Assembly: GCA_018500125.2 (NCBI GenBank)
Contig: JAHBAM020000008.1
Span: forward strand, 1-54,404
Length of the DNA: 54,404 bases
Reading direction: 5' to 3'
Origin: Roseobacter sp.
GTDB taxonomy: Bacteria; Pseudomonadota; Alphaproteobacteria; Rhodobacterales; Rhodobacteraceae
The first letter of the stretch is position 1. Every line of letters begins with the position of its first letter. Below, in pieces: positions 20,293 to 29,878 of the stretch. Both the position numbers and the translations under genes were made by a program. The notes beneath the pieces are model-generated. The model made no database searches. It was not told the origin of the DNA and saw only the letters and a program-made list of their open reading frames with translations.

Positions 20293-21276
20293 TTGGATAA
20301 CATACTTGTCACAGGCGGCGCAGGCTATATCGGCTCGCACGCCTGCAAAGCTTTGAGAGCGGCGGGGTTTAACCCTGTCACATATGACAACCTCGTCACC
20401 GGGTGGGAAGATGCGGTAAAGTTTGGCCCGTTTGAGCGTGGCGACCTTTTGGATCGGGCCCGGCTTAATGAGGTCTTTGCGGCGTATCGGCCTGTGGCCG
20501 TGATGCATTTTGCAGCGTTGAGCCAAGTGGGCGAGAGTATGCAAGCGCCCGGAAAATACTGGCTCAACAATGCGGGCGGCTCTCTCACTCTGATCGAGGC
20601 GGCGGCGGCGGCCGGCTGTCAGCGGTTTGTCTTTAGCTCGACCTGCGCAACCTACGGGGATCAGGACAATGTTGTGCTTGACGAGCAGAGCGTGCAGCTC
20701 CCGATCAACGCTTATGGCGCGAGCAAACGTGCGATTGAGGATATGCTAAGCGACTTTGGCGCCAGCCACGGGATCGAGAGTGTGATCTTCAGATACTTCA
20801 ATGTCGCGGGGGCCGACCCCGAGGGCGAGATCGGGGAGTTTCACCAGCCCGAGACACATCTTATCCCGCTGATTCTGGATGCGATTGACGGCAAGCGCGC
20901 GGCGCTCACGATCTTTGGGACCGACTATGACACCCCCGATGGCACCTGCATTCGCGACTATGTTCATGTGTGCGATCTGGTGGATGCGCATATTCTGGGC
21001 CTCAACTGGCTTGTCGATGGCAAGGGCAGCCGCGCCTTCAACCTCGGCACAGGCGCGGGGTTTTCTGTTCGTGAGGTTATGGAGCGCGCCGCGATGGTGA
21101 CGGGCAAGCCCGTGCCGTGCAGCGAAGGGCCGCGCCGCGCGGGCGACTGCACCAAGCTTGTGTCTGGCTCAAAGCGCGCTGAAGACGAGCTTGGCTGGCG
21201 CCCGAAGCGCTCGACGCTTGAGCATATGGTGGCTGATGCCTGGCGCTGGCATCAGAGCGGACACTATGCAAAGTGA
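20293..21276 (+). CDS. galE: UDP-glucose 4-epimerase
   Basis: NILVTGGAGYIGSH; YGASKRAIEDML; FRYFNVAGADPEGEIGE; TTG start. Confidence 0.96.
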   Translation: MDNILVTGGAGYIGSHACKALRAAGFNPVTYDNLVTGWEDAVKFGPFERGDLLDRARLNEVFAAYRPVAVMHFAALSQVGESMQAPGKYWLNNAGGSLTLIEAAAAAGCQRFVFSSTCATYGDQDNVVLDEQSVQLPINAYGASKRAIEDMLSDFGASHGIESVIFRYFNVAGADPEGEIGEFHQPETHLIPLILDAIDGKRAALTIFGTDYDTPDGTCIRDYVHVCDLVDAHILGLNWLVDGKGSRAFNLGTGAGFSVREVMERAAMVTGKPVPCSEGPRRAGDCTKLVSGSKRAEDELGWRPKRSTLEHMVADAWRWHQSGHYAK

Positions 21277-22501
21277 CCCCCCCTCGGCACGGCTGTTGGA
21301 CCTGTCACGACTGTTGAGTCGCGCAGGGCGGGTTATGACGGGTGTTGACCGTGTGGAGCGCGCCTATCTCGGGGCGCTGATCGCCAGTGATGTGCCGGCC
21401 TACGGGCTGATCCGCACGCCCATCGGCTTTCTTCTTCTGGACGAGAGCGGGCTGAAAAAACTTTTGGCAAAGATTGACGGAGAGGTGCCTTGGGGGCCAG
21501 CGAGCCGCTTTGCAAAAGTGTTTTCAAAGCTGCCTGCCGAGCTGCAACGCGCCCTCACAGATGCGCGCAAGCTGGCTCTGGCGCGCTCTACACGACGCGG
21601 CTTGGGGCGGATGCTCAAGCGGCATTTGCCCGAGCGAACGGCCTATTTCAACACGGGCCACAGCAATCTGACCGACTATGTGACCGCGGGCGTAAAGGCG
21701 CTGCGCGGCAGCCGGATTGTTGTGTTTGTGCATGACACTATTCCGCTGGAGTTTCCGCATTTCCAGCGGGACGGCTCTGTGGAGCGCTTCAAGCTTTTCT
21801 TGGGGCGGGTCGCAGCCAAAGCCGACCTTGTGATCTATAATTCGCGCGCCACCCAGCAGGCCGCAGAGGCGCAGCTTGCCCATTACGGGCGGGTGCCAAA
21901 AGGCATGGTCGCGCATCTCGGAGTGGATATGACAGAGCCGGACAGGGCCGCGCTGCCCGAGGGGCTGCCGTTTGGGGGGCCGTATTTTCTCTGTGTCGGA
22001 ACCATCGAGCCGCGCAAGAACCATCTCTTGCTGATTGATGTCTGGGAACAGATGGAAAAGCAGACCCCGCCCCAAGACCTGCCACAGCTTTTGATCTGTG
22101 GGCAGAGGGGCTGGAAAAACGACGAATTTTTCTTTCGATTTGAAAACTCACGTCTCAAGGGGCGGTTTATCCATGAGGTTTCCAGGCTGAGCGACGGCGC
22201 GATTTCTGCGCTTCTTGAGGATGCGGCGGGTGTTGTTTTTCCCAGTCTTGCGGAAGGCTACGGTCTTCCTGCGCTGGAGGCGGCGGCGCGGGGTGTTCCT
22301 GTGATCTGCGCCGATCTGCCTGTTTATAAGGAAGTGCTCGGGGATATTCCCGTTTACGCAAGCGTGAATGACAGCTATCTTTGGATCAGAAGAGTATTGT
22401 CATTGGCTGAGAGCAAGCGGACAGGACAGAGGCCGAGCAGAGAAGCCTTCGCCCCGCCAACATGGGACGCGCATTTCAACCTCGTCTTAAGCGAGACATG
22501 A
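21266..22501 (+). CDS. glycosyltransferase family 1/4
   Basis: FLCVGTIEPRKNHLLLIDVWEQM ... GVVFPSLAEGYGLPALEAAARGVPVICADLPVYKEVLGD; ATG at 21266 overlaps the galE end. Confidence 0.93.
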   Translation: MQSDPPSARLLDLSRLLSRAGRVMTGVDRVERAYLGALIASDVPAYGLIRTPIGFLLLDESGLKKLLAKIDGEVPWGPASRFAKVFSKLPAELQRALTDARKLALARSTRRGLGRMLKRHLPERTAYFNTGHSNLTDYVTAGVKALRGSRIVVFVHDTIPLEFPHFQRDGSVERFKLFLGRVAAKADLVIYNSRATQQAAEAQLAHYGRVPKGMVAHLGVDMTEPDRAALPEGLPFGGPYFLCVGTIEPRKNHLLLIDVWEQMEKQTPPQDLPQLLICGQRGWKNDEFFFRFENSRLKGRFIHEVSRLSDGAISALLEDAAGVVFPSLAEGYGLPALEAAARGVPVICADLPVYKEVLGDIPVYASVNDSYLWIRRVLSLAESKRTGQRPSREAFAPPTWDAHFNLVLSET

Positions 22502-22547
22502 AAGAGTGATCCCGCGTTCGTTTTTAACCAGTGAGGTGAGGTAGCAG

Positions 22548-23558
22548 TTGGGCTTGATCCAGTCATATCGCTTAAGGTTGCAGCGTCGTCGCTGGCGGAT
22601 TCGTGCGTTTCGCAAGCGCCGCGAGCTGAGGGCTATGTCAGACCATAGTGCGCTGGTGAAGCCTGACGATATTCTCTGCTTCACCACCATGCGCAACGAG
22701 AAAATCCGTCTGCCCTATTTTCTCAAATATTATCGCGACCAAGGCGTTGATCACTTCTTTATTGTGGACAATGACAGCGGCGATGGCTCGCTTGAATACC
22801 TGATGGAGCAGCCAGACGTTTCGGTCTGGCATACAAACAAGAGCTATAAGCGCGCCCGCTTTGGCGTGGACTGGCTCAACTGGTTGCAGATGAAATATGC
22901 CCACGGGCATTGGGCGCTTGTTGTCGATCCTGACGAGTTTCTGATCTATCCGTTCTGTGACACGCGGCCCATCCGGGCGCTGACCGACTGGCTGGATGCC
23001 AGCTCGATCAAGAGCTTTAGCGCCATGCTTTTGGATATGTATCCAAAGGGGCGGATTGATGCGCAGCCTTACCGCGAAGGGCAGAACCCGCTTGAGATCA
23101 CCAGCTGGTTTGACGCTGGCAATTATATGATCAACAAGAACAAGACCTTCGGAAACCTGTGGATACAGGGTGGGCCACGGGCGCGGAGCTTTTTCAAGGA
23201 CAAGCCCGAGAAAGCACCGGCGCTCAACAAGATCCCGCTGGTGAAGTGGGACCGGAAATATACCTATGTCAGCTCGACCCATATGCTGCTGCCGCGCGGC
23301 TTGAACCTTGTTTATGACGAGTGGGGCGGTGAGAAGGCCAGCGGCGTTCTGCTGCACACGAAATTTCTCGACACTTTTACCCAAAAGGCCGCAGAGGAGC
23401 TTGAGCGGCGCCAGCATTATTCTGCGAGCGTGGAATACCGCGCCTATGCCGAAAGCCTCAAGGACAACCCCGACCTGTGGTGTAAATGGAGCGAAAAATA
23501 CATCAACTGGCGTCAGCTTGAAATTCTCGGTCTCATGTCAAAAGGCAACTGGGCGTGA
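22548..23558 (+). CDS. glycosyltransferase family 2-like (Glyco_tranf_2_4 / GT92-like)
   Basis: TMRNEKIRLPYFLKYYRDQGVDHFFIVDNDSGDGSLEYLMEQ; DPDEFLIYP; start may be TTG 22548 or ATG 22635. Confidence 0.88.
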   Translation: MGLIQSYRLRLQRRRWRIRAFRKRRELRAMSDHSALVKPDDILCFTTMRNEKIRLPYFLKYYRDQGVDHFFIVDNDSGDGSLEYLMEQPDVSVWHTNKSYKRARFGVDWLNWLQMKYAHGHWALVVDPDEFLIYPFCDTRPIRALTDWLDASSIKSFSAMLLDMYPKGRIDAQPYREGQNPLEITSWFDAGNYMINKNKTFGNLWIQGGPRARSFFKDKPEKAPALNKIPLVKWDRKYTYVSSTHMLLPRGLNLVYDEWGGEKASGVLLHTKFLDTFTQKAAEELERRQHYSASVEYRAYAESLKDNPDLWCKWSEKYINWRQLEILGLMSKGNWA

Positions 23559-25258
23559 GCGGCGTTGGCATCATCATGCTTGTGCACACCGCCTTTGAGC
23601 GGGCTGAGCAGGTTGCGCGGCATTGGAACGCTGCGGGCTGCCCTGTGGTGATCCATGTGGATGAAGCCGTATCGCGCAAGGCATTTGCCAGCTTCAAAAC
23701 AAAGCTGTCAGACCTTACAGACATCCGCTTTTCCAGCCGTCATCGCTGTGAATGGGGCTCCTGGGGGATTGTCGCGGCGACGCAGGAGGCCAGCGAGCTT
23801 ATGCTCGGGCGCTTCCCCGAGGTGCGGCACGTCTACCTTGCCAGCGGCTCCTGTCTGCCGTTGCGCCCGGTGGAGGAGCTGATTGACTATCTGGCCGAGC
23901 GGCCCAACACCGACTTTATCGAAAGCGCCACGACCGCCGATGTTCCCTGGACTGTGGGCGGGCTGGACGAAGAGCGCTTTACCCTGCGGTTTCCGTTTAG
24001 CTGGAAGCGCCACCGTATCTTGTTTGACGGCTATGTTGCGCTTCAGCGCCGGCTTCGTTTCAGCCGCAAGATGCCCAACGGGCTTACGCCGCATATGGGC
24101 AGCCAGTGGTGGTGTCTGACGCGACAGACGCTTTCGGGCATTCTGGAAGATCCTGACCGCAAGCTCTATGACCGCTATTTCAAGCGGGTCTGGATTCCTG
24201 ATGAGAGCTATTTTCAGACCCTCGCCCGCCAGCGCAGCCAGAAAATCGAGAGCCGGTCCTTGACGCTTTCGAAATTCGATTTTCAGGGCAAACCACATAT
24301 TTTCTATGATGATCATTTGCAGCTTTTGCGCCGCTCGGATTGTTTTGTGGCGCGCAAGATATGGCCCCATGCGAACCGGCTATATGAAGTGTTTCTGGCT
24401 GCAAAAGACAGCCCGGCAAGCCGCACAGAGCCAAACCCCGGCAAGATTGACCGGATCTTTGCCAAGGCAGTCGACAGGCGCACCCGCGGCAGGCCCGGGC
24501 TATATATGCAGAGCCGCTTTCCCAATCATGGCTGGGAAAACGGAACAACCTCGGGGCAGTATTCTGTGCTACAGGGCTTTGCCGACCTGTTTGAGGCGTT
24601 CGAGCCGTGGTTTGCCAAGGCCACGGGTGCGCGCGTCCACGGGCACCTCTTTGCACCGGATAAGGCGCATTATGCCGGTGCGCAGGGGGTCATCAACGGC
24701 GCGCTGAGCGACAGCGCCTCTGTGCGCGACTACAACCCGCGGGCCTTTCTCACCAGCCTGATCTGGAACACGCGCGGCGAGCGGCAATGCTTCCAGTTTG
24801 GCCCTGCCGACAATCAGGACCTCACCTGGACCATGGCGGGCGACCCGAATGCACAGATTTCTGTGATCAGCGGGGCATGGGCTGTGCCGCTCTTTCGCTC
24901 AAACAAGAACTTTGGTGAACTGCGTGCAGAGGCCGCAGAGTTGCAAAAAATCGAGAGCGAGTTTTTGAATGTGCTGCGCTCGCCACACTCCAAAGCGCGC
25001 ATCCGTATCTGGACCATGGCCGACTTTATCGAAAACCCGATGGAGCATTTGCAAACCATCCTTGACGAAATCGGCTTTAAATCCTTGCGGCGTTTGACCG
25101 AGGCGCCAAAGATGAACGATCTGACAGGCTTTGGGCAGTTTTTGCAAAACCTCAAGAATCAGGGAATGCACCCCTATCTGATGGGTGATTTTCCTGTGGT
25201 GGGAAGCCCTGTCGGGCTTCAGCATCCAACCCCGAAACCCTATTTGGTAAAAAAGTAG
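23555..25258 (+). CDS. core-2/I-branching (GT14-like) glycosyltransferase with a large C-terminal extension
   Basis: N-terminus IMLVHTAFERAEQVARHWNAAGCPVVIHVDEA ... VYLASGSCLPLRPVEELIDYL ... MGSQWWCLTRQTL; about 270 aa unassigned C-terminal domain. Confidence 0.85.
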   Translation: MSGVGIIMLVHTAFERAEQVARHWNAAGCPVVIHVDEAVSRKAFASFKTKLSDLTDIRFSSRHRCEWGSWGIVAATQEASELMLGRFPEVRHVYLASGSCLPLRPVEELIDYLAERPNTDFIESATTADVPWTVGGLDEERFTLRFPFSWKRHRILFDGYVALQRRLRFSRKMPNGLTPHMGSQWWCLTRQTLSGILEDPDRKLYDRYFKRVWIPDESYFQTLARQRSQKIESRSLTLSKFDFQGKPHIFYDDHLQLLRRSDCFVARKIWPHANRLYEVFLAAKDSPASRTEPNPGKIDRIFAKAVDRRTRGRPGLYMQSRFPNHGWENGTTSGQYSVLQGFADLFEAFEPWFAKATGARVHGHLFAPDKAHYAGAQGVINGALSDSASVRDYNPRAFLTSLIWNTRGERQCFQFGPADNQDLTWTMAGDPNAQISVISGAWAVPLFRSNKNFGELRAEAAELQKIESEFLNVLRSPHSKARIRIWTMADFIENPMEHLQTILDEIGFKSLRRLTEAPKMNDLTGFGQFLQNLKNQGMHPYLMGDFPVVGSPVGLQHPTPKPYLVKK

Positions 25259-25262
25259 TCCT

Positions 25263-26687
25263 ATGAGCACACGGTTTGATTATTTTGTTGTTTTTGCCGA
25301 GATGCGCACAGGCTCGAACTTTCTTGAGGCCAATATCAACAGCTTTCCGGCACTGCACTGTCTGGGCGAGGCGTTTAACCCGCATTTTATCGGATACCCC
25401 AATCGCGAGGACTGTCTTGGCGTGAGCGAAGAGGCGCGCAATCACGACCCTCTGGTGCTGATCGAGGCGGTGAAGGCGGCGCAGGGGCTGGCGGGCTTTC
25501 GCTTCTTTCATGACCACGAACCGCGTGTGCTTGAGACCGTCTTGACCGATCCGCGCTGTGCCAAGATTATTCTCACGCGCAACCCGGTGGAAAGCTATGT
25601 CAGCTGGAAAATCGCGCAGGAGACAGGGCAGTGGAAACTGACCAATGTTGCAAAGCGCAAAGACGCCAAGGCGGTTTTTGATGCCGAGGAATTTGGCACA
25701 CATCTTGAGGCGCTTCAGGCGTTTCAGCTGCGGCTTATGAAGGCGCTTCAGACCACGGGGCAAACCGCGTTTTATGTGGCCTATGAAGACTTGCAGGATG
25801 TCGACGTGATGAACGGTCTGGCCGCTTATCTGGAGCAGGATGACAGGCTTGAGCGACTTGACCGCAACTTGAAGCGCCAGAACCCCGAGCCGCTTTCCGA
25901 GAAAGTCGAGAATTTTGAGGAGATGGAGGCCGCGCTTGCCAAAACAGACCATTTCGGACTTGGACGGACCCCGAATTTTGAAGCGCGGCGCGGCGCGGCT
26001 GTGCCGAGCTATGTGGCCTGCGCAAAGACGCCGCTTTTGTTTTTGCCAGTGCGCTCGGCGCCCGAAGACGAGATATTGAGCTGGATGGCCGCGCCTGACG
26101 GCGTGACGGAGGACAGGCTTCAGAGCGGCTTTAGCCAGAAAACCCTGCGCCACTGGATGCGCGCCAACACAGGCCACCGCAGTTTTTGTGTGGTGCGCCA
26201 CCCGGCCCTGCGCGCGCATCGTGCCTTTTGTGAGCGGATCTTGAACAAAGGGCCGAAATGTTACCCCGAAATCAGGCGCACGCTGCGGCGGGTGCACAAG
26301 CTGCCGATTCCGAAAGAGGCGCCAGACGCGGGCTGGAGCCTTGCCGACCACCGCGCCGCCTTTTGTGCGTTTCTGGAGTTTGTCAAAGCGAACCTCTCTG
26401 ACCAGACCGCCGTGCGCGCTGATGCGGCTTGGGGCAGTCAGGCGGGCATATTGCAGGGCATGGGAAACTTTGCGCTGCCCGACTTTGTGCTTCGGGAGGA
26501 CGAGCTTGAGGCCTATCTGCCTGCTGTTGCCTTGCAAGTGGGTGTGATGCATGAGGCCACAGCGCCCGCGCCTGCGCCAGACACGCCCTATTGCCTCGAC
26601 CAGATTTATGACGACGACATCGAGGCGCGCGTGGCCGAGACCTACCAGCGCGACTATTTGGTTTTTGGCTTTGGGCGCTGGCGCTAG
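25263..26687 (+). CDS. sulfotransferase (Stf0-like N-terminal domain, second sulfotransferase-like C-terminal half)
   Basis: FAEMRTGSNFLEANI (PAPS loop) and KIILTRNPVESYVSWKIA; C-terminal FCVVRHPALRAHRAFCERIL ... FALPDFVLREDELEAYL. Confidence 0.82.
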   Translation: MSTRFDYFVVFAEMRTGSNFLEANINSFPALHCLGEAFNPHFIGYPNREDCLGVSEEARNHDPLVLIEAVKAAQGLAGFRFFHDHEPRVLETVLTDPRCAKIILTRNPVESYVSWKIAQETGQWKLTNVAKRKDAKAVFDAEEFGTHLEALQAFQLRLMKALQTTGQTAFYVAYEDLQDVDVMNGLAAYLEQDDRLERLDRNLKRQNPEPLSEKVENFEEMEAALAKTDHFGLGRTPNFEARRGAAVPSYVACAKTPLLFLPVRSAPEDEILSWMAAPDGVTEDRLQSGFSQKTLRHWMRANTGHRSFCVVRHPALRAHRAFCERILNKGPKCYPEIRRTLRRVHKLPIPKEAPDAGWSLADHRAAFCAFLEFVKANLSDQTAVRADAAWGSQAGILQGMGNFALPDFVLREDELEAYLPAVALQVGVMHEATAPAPAPDTPYCLDQIYDDDIEARVAETYQRDYLVFGFGRWR

Positions 26688-26690
26688 GGC

Positions 26691-27155
26691 TTAAGCGACC
26701 TGCTTGCTCACATCTTCGGTGATGATTGTGTAGAGCGTGCTGGCGTTCTTGTTGGAGCGGAGCTTGCCGCAGCGGGCAGCATCGCGCAACGCACGCGAGA
26801 CTTTGGCCAGTGCCTTGAGATGTTCTACGCCGGCATCACTTGGCGCAAAGAGCGCAAAGGCCAAATCGACCGGGAGCTTGTCAACTGCGTCAAAATCAAT
26901 CGGCTTTTCAAGCAACACAAAGACGCCAACCACTTTTTCTAGCCCGTCCACATGGGCGTGGGGCAATGCAACGCCATTGCCAACACCTGTAGGGCCAAGG
27001 CTTTCGCGCTCTTGAAGTGCGCGCACAGCAACGACAGGGTCTATCCCGTAAACAGCGCCGGCGGTTTCGCCCAGCTCTTGCAACAGGCGCTTTTTGCTCG
27101 AGGCAGAGGATAACACCCTGACTGCCTCGGGCTTTAGTAAAGAGGACATTTGCAT
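26691..27155 (-). CDS. ptsN: PTS IIA-like nitrogen regulatory protein PtsN
   Basis: GVALPHAHVDGLEKVVGVFVLLEKPIDFDAVDKLPVDLAFALFAP. Confidence 0.93.
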   Translation of the reverse strand: MQMSSLLKPEAVRVLSSASSKKRLLQELGETAGAVYGIDPVVAVRALQERESLGPTGVGNGVALPHAHVDGLEKVVGVFVLLEKPIDFDAVDKLPVDLAFALFAPSDAGVEHLKALAKVSRALRDAARCGKLRSNKNASTLYTIITEDVSKQVA

Positions 27156-27195
27156 CGTTCGTCTACTGCTCCACAGACGCGACCGACTGCGCCTG

Positions 27196-27765
27196 TTATT
27201 TACCTGGGTCTATCCAGCCGATATTGCCATCTTCGCGGCGATACACGACGTTTAGGCCGTCTTTACTCTCGTTACGAAAAATCAGAACAGGAGATCCTGC
27301 AAGTTCCATTTGCATAACAGCTTCTCCGACGGAGAGCGATGGTATTTTTGTTTCCATCTCTGCAATGATCATGGGTTGAAGCGTATCTGGCTCCGAATCC
27401 TGACTTTCGTGATCCGAGGCGAGGATATACGAGGACGCTCCGAAAAGTTCAACCGGTTCCACCCGATCTTTATGATGGTCTTTCAGACGGCGCTTGTAGC
27501 GCCTCAGCTGCTTTTCCATTTTCTCGCAACAGCCGTCAAATGCGGCATAGATTTCATTGGCGCTGGCCTTGGCCGAGGCTGTGAGACCCGTCGAAAGATG
27601 CACGGTCGATTCACAGTTGAACTCGTGACCACTTTTGGAGAAAACAACGAGCGCTTCTGTGGGACGTTCGGCATATTTTGCGACGGCGGCCCCAAGCTCT
27701 TCTTTCACATGGGTTTGCAGTGCTTCCCCGATGTCGATTTGCTTTCCGCTGATTTGGTAGCGCAT
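27196..27765 (-). CDS. hpf: ribosome hibernation promoting factor (long HPF/RaiA-type)
   Basis: MRYQISGKQIDIGEALQTHVKEELGAAVAKYAERPTEALVVFSKSGHEFNCESTVHLSTG; C-terminal dimerisation-like domain; start trimmed from 27819. Confidence 0.93.
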   Translation of the reverse strand: MRYQISGKQIDIGEALQTHVKEELGAAVAKYAERPTEALVVFSKSGHEFNCESTVHLSTGLTASAKASANEIYAAFDGCCEKMEKQLRRYKRRLKDHHKDRVEPVELFGASSYILASDHESQDSEPDTLQPMIIAEMETKIPSLSVGEAVMQMELAGSPVLIFRNESKDGLNVVYRREDGNIGWIDPGK

Positions 27766-27989
27766 CTTCTCTCCTTCACTCAATTGTATAGCCCAGCCCT
27801 GCGAGCGCATCTGCGGCACAGGATGAGGCGGTTATTATATTGAAATAGGGGTTGTTTTTGGTTTGAACAGAGCCGCTGCAAAAAATGCAGGTCACGCTAT
27901 TTTGTTCAGTGAGAAAACAAGATCCCATAGCCCATTTGAGGCTTTTGGGCGGGGGCTTGTCAACTGAAAGAGCGAATTGTCGCCAAAAT

Positions 27990-28757
27990 TCAGGAGATGC
28001 GGAAACTGTCGCCGAGATAGACGCGGCGGACATTCTCGTTTTCCACAACTTCGCTTGGTTTGCCCGACATCAGGACGGTTCCGTCGTGCAGAATATAGGC
28101 GCGATCGACGATTTCGAGCGTTTCGCGGACATTGTGATCTGTGATCAGAACGCCGATGCCGCGGGTTTTCAGATCGGCGACCAGCGTGCGGATATCGCCG
28201 ACCGAGATCGGATCGACGCCTGCGAACGGCTCGTCAAGCAGGAGATAGGAGGGGTTGGCCGCCAGACAGCGGGCAATTTCGACGCGCCGCCGCTCGCCGC
28301 CTGACAGGGCCATGGCAGGCGCACGGCGCAGATGCTCGATCGAAAACTCCGACAAAAGCTCTTCCAGCTTTTTGGCGCGTTCGCGCCTGTCTGGCTGAAC
28401 CACTTCGAGCACCGCGAGGATATTGTCTTCGACAGACAGGCCCCTGAAAATCGACATTTCTTGCGGTAGATAGCCGATTCCAAGCCGCGCGCGGCGATAC
28501 ATCGGCAGATCTGTCACATCGGTGCCATCCAGCAGAACGTGGCCGCCCTCGGCCTGAACCAGACCCGCGACAGTGTAAAATGTTGTTGTTTTTCCAGACC
28601 CGTTCGGCCCAAGCAATGCTACAACTTCGCCCCGCTTGAGCGACAGCGAGACATCCCGGATCACCGGGCGGCGCTTGTAACTTTTGCGCAGGTTGCGAAC
28701 TTCCAGGCCCTTTGAGCCTTCGGCAACAGACAGATTGGGCAGATTAGTTTTTGACAT
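27990..28757 (-). CDS. lptB: LPS export ABC transporter ATP-binding protein
   Basis: [35 protein letters not shown]; position next to lptA and lptC. Confidence 0.97.
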   Translation of the reverse strand: MSKTNLPNLSVAEGSKGLEVRNLRKSYKRRPVIRDVSLSLKRGEVVALLGPNGSGKTTTFYTVAGLVQAEGGHVLLDGTDVTDLPMYRRARLGIGYLPQEMSIFRGLSVEDNILAVLEVVQPDRRERAKKLEELLSEFSIEHLRRAPAMALSGGERRRVEIARCLAANPSYLLLDEPFAGVDPISVGDIRTLVADLKTRGIGVLITDHNVRETLEIVDRAYILHDGTVLMSGKPSEVVENENVRRVYLGDSFRIS

Positions 28758-29229
28758 TGAGCACCGTCTTCACGCGGCCTTCCATTTTGGCTGCGCCTGC
28801 ATTTGTATCGACCCGCATTTTATCGGCTGTGATCGCGGTGGTGCCCTGCACCAGCAGCACATTGCCCGACAGAAGAATGATACCTGAGGCGACGTTATAA
28901 TCTGCCTCTGCGGCCTCGGCGGCGTCTTCACCGCTCACAAGCGTGACCCCGCCAGACGCCTGCAGCCGAGCAATTCGGGAGCGGTCCGAATTATACAGAA
29001 TGCTCACGGAGGCGGCAGAAATACGCATTTCGCCCTGCCCGATCAGAACATTGCCAGCCAGAACAGCGGAGCCTGTGGTCTGGTTGATATCCATCGTGTC
29101 GGCAGAGACTTCGACAGGCGCGCCGCTGTCTTGCTTGAGATTGCCAAACGCGATGTTTGCGCCTTGTGACGCAACAGGGCCGGCAAGCACAGCGCAAAGC
29201 GAGGCAACAATGAAAAAGCCAATACGCAC
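28744..29229 (-). CDS. lptA: lipopolysaccharide transport periplasmic protein LptA
   Basis: Signal peptide; OstA-like [29 protein letters not shown]. Confidence 0.93.
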   Translation of the reverse strand: MRIGFFIVASLCAVLAGPVASQGANIAFGNLKQDSGAPVEVSADTMDINQTTGSAVLAGNVLIGQGEMRISAASVSILYNSDRSRIARLQASGGVTLVSGEDAAEAAEADYNVASGIILLSGNVLLVQGTTAITADKMRVDTNAGAAKMEGRVKTVLNVKN

Positions 29230-29233
29230 AGTT

Positions 29234-29848
29234 CTATTCCTTATCGTTCACAGGTGTATATACCAGCTTCACACCGTTTTTTAGCAAAATATGCGCTTCT
29301 TTTTCCCCCTTGGGAACCTCAAGCGTCATTTGACCCGCCGTCACCGTAAAGCCCGGCCCTGCACCCGCCACCTGACCCAAGCTTCCGGCGTTCAAATCGG
29401 TCAGGCTGAGGACCAGCTTTTGCGCTGTGAACTGGTAGCCTGTTGTTGTTGTCGCAAAAACCTCACCCGAAAGAACAAGCGTTTGCTCGGCTGGATTGTG
29501 CAGCGCCATATCGGCGGATAAATCAACTCTCTGGCCCGAGGTAAGCTTGATCTGCGCGGTGACGTCTTGCGCTTCCAGCAGGCTGGGATCGTCTGTGTTT
29601 TGGCGCGCAAGGTCCGCACGCAGCGAGATCAGATCGCCCCGCGGCGTGACGCCAAAAACCTCGGGCTGGGATATTTGTTGTGTTTGGGTGCGCTCTGCAA
29701 GATCGCTCTCGGAAAACGGAATGGTGGCGACAGGATCAACGCTTTTGGACAGCAAAAACAGTGTCGAAAGCATACCAAGCGCAATCACTGGCAAGATAAT
29801 TTTTGCCCATGCCACCAATTTTGTATGCCTGTCGATCCGGCTTTGCAT
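29234..29848 (-). CDS. lptC: LPS export ABC transporter periplasmic protein LptC
   Basis: Single N-terminal TM; synteny with lptA/lptB. Confidence 0.88.
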   Translation of the reverse strand: MQSRIDRHTKLVAWAKIILPVIALGMLSTLFLLSKSVDPVATIPFSESDLAERTQTQQISQPEVFGVTPRGDLISLRADLARQNTDDPSLLEAQDVTAQIKLTSGQRVDLSADMALHNPAEQTLVLSGEVFATTTTGYQFTAQKLVLSLTDLNAGSLGQVAGAGPGFTVTAGQMTLEVPKGEKEAHILLKNGVKLVYTPVNDKE

Positions 29849-29878
29849 CTGTTCGCAACCCTCCTGCGCTTGTGCGCA

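Noticed and set aside
25152-26552. 466-aa minus-strand ORF antisense to the sulfotransferase
   Set aside because: Antisense shadow ORF; no recognisable domain and atypical composition.
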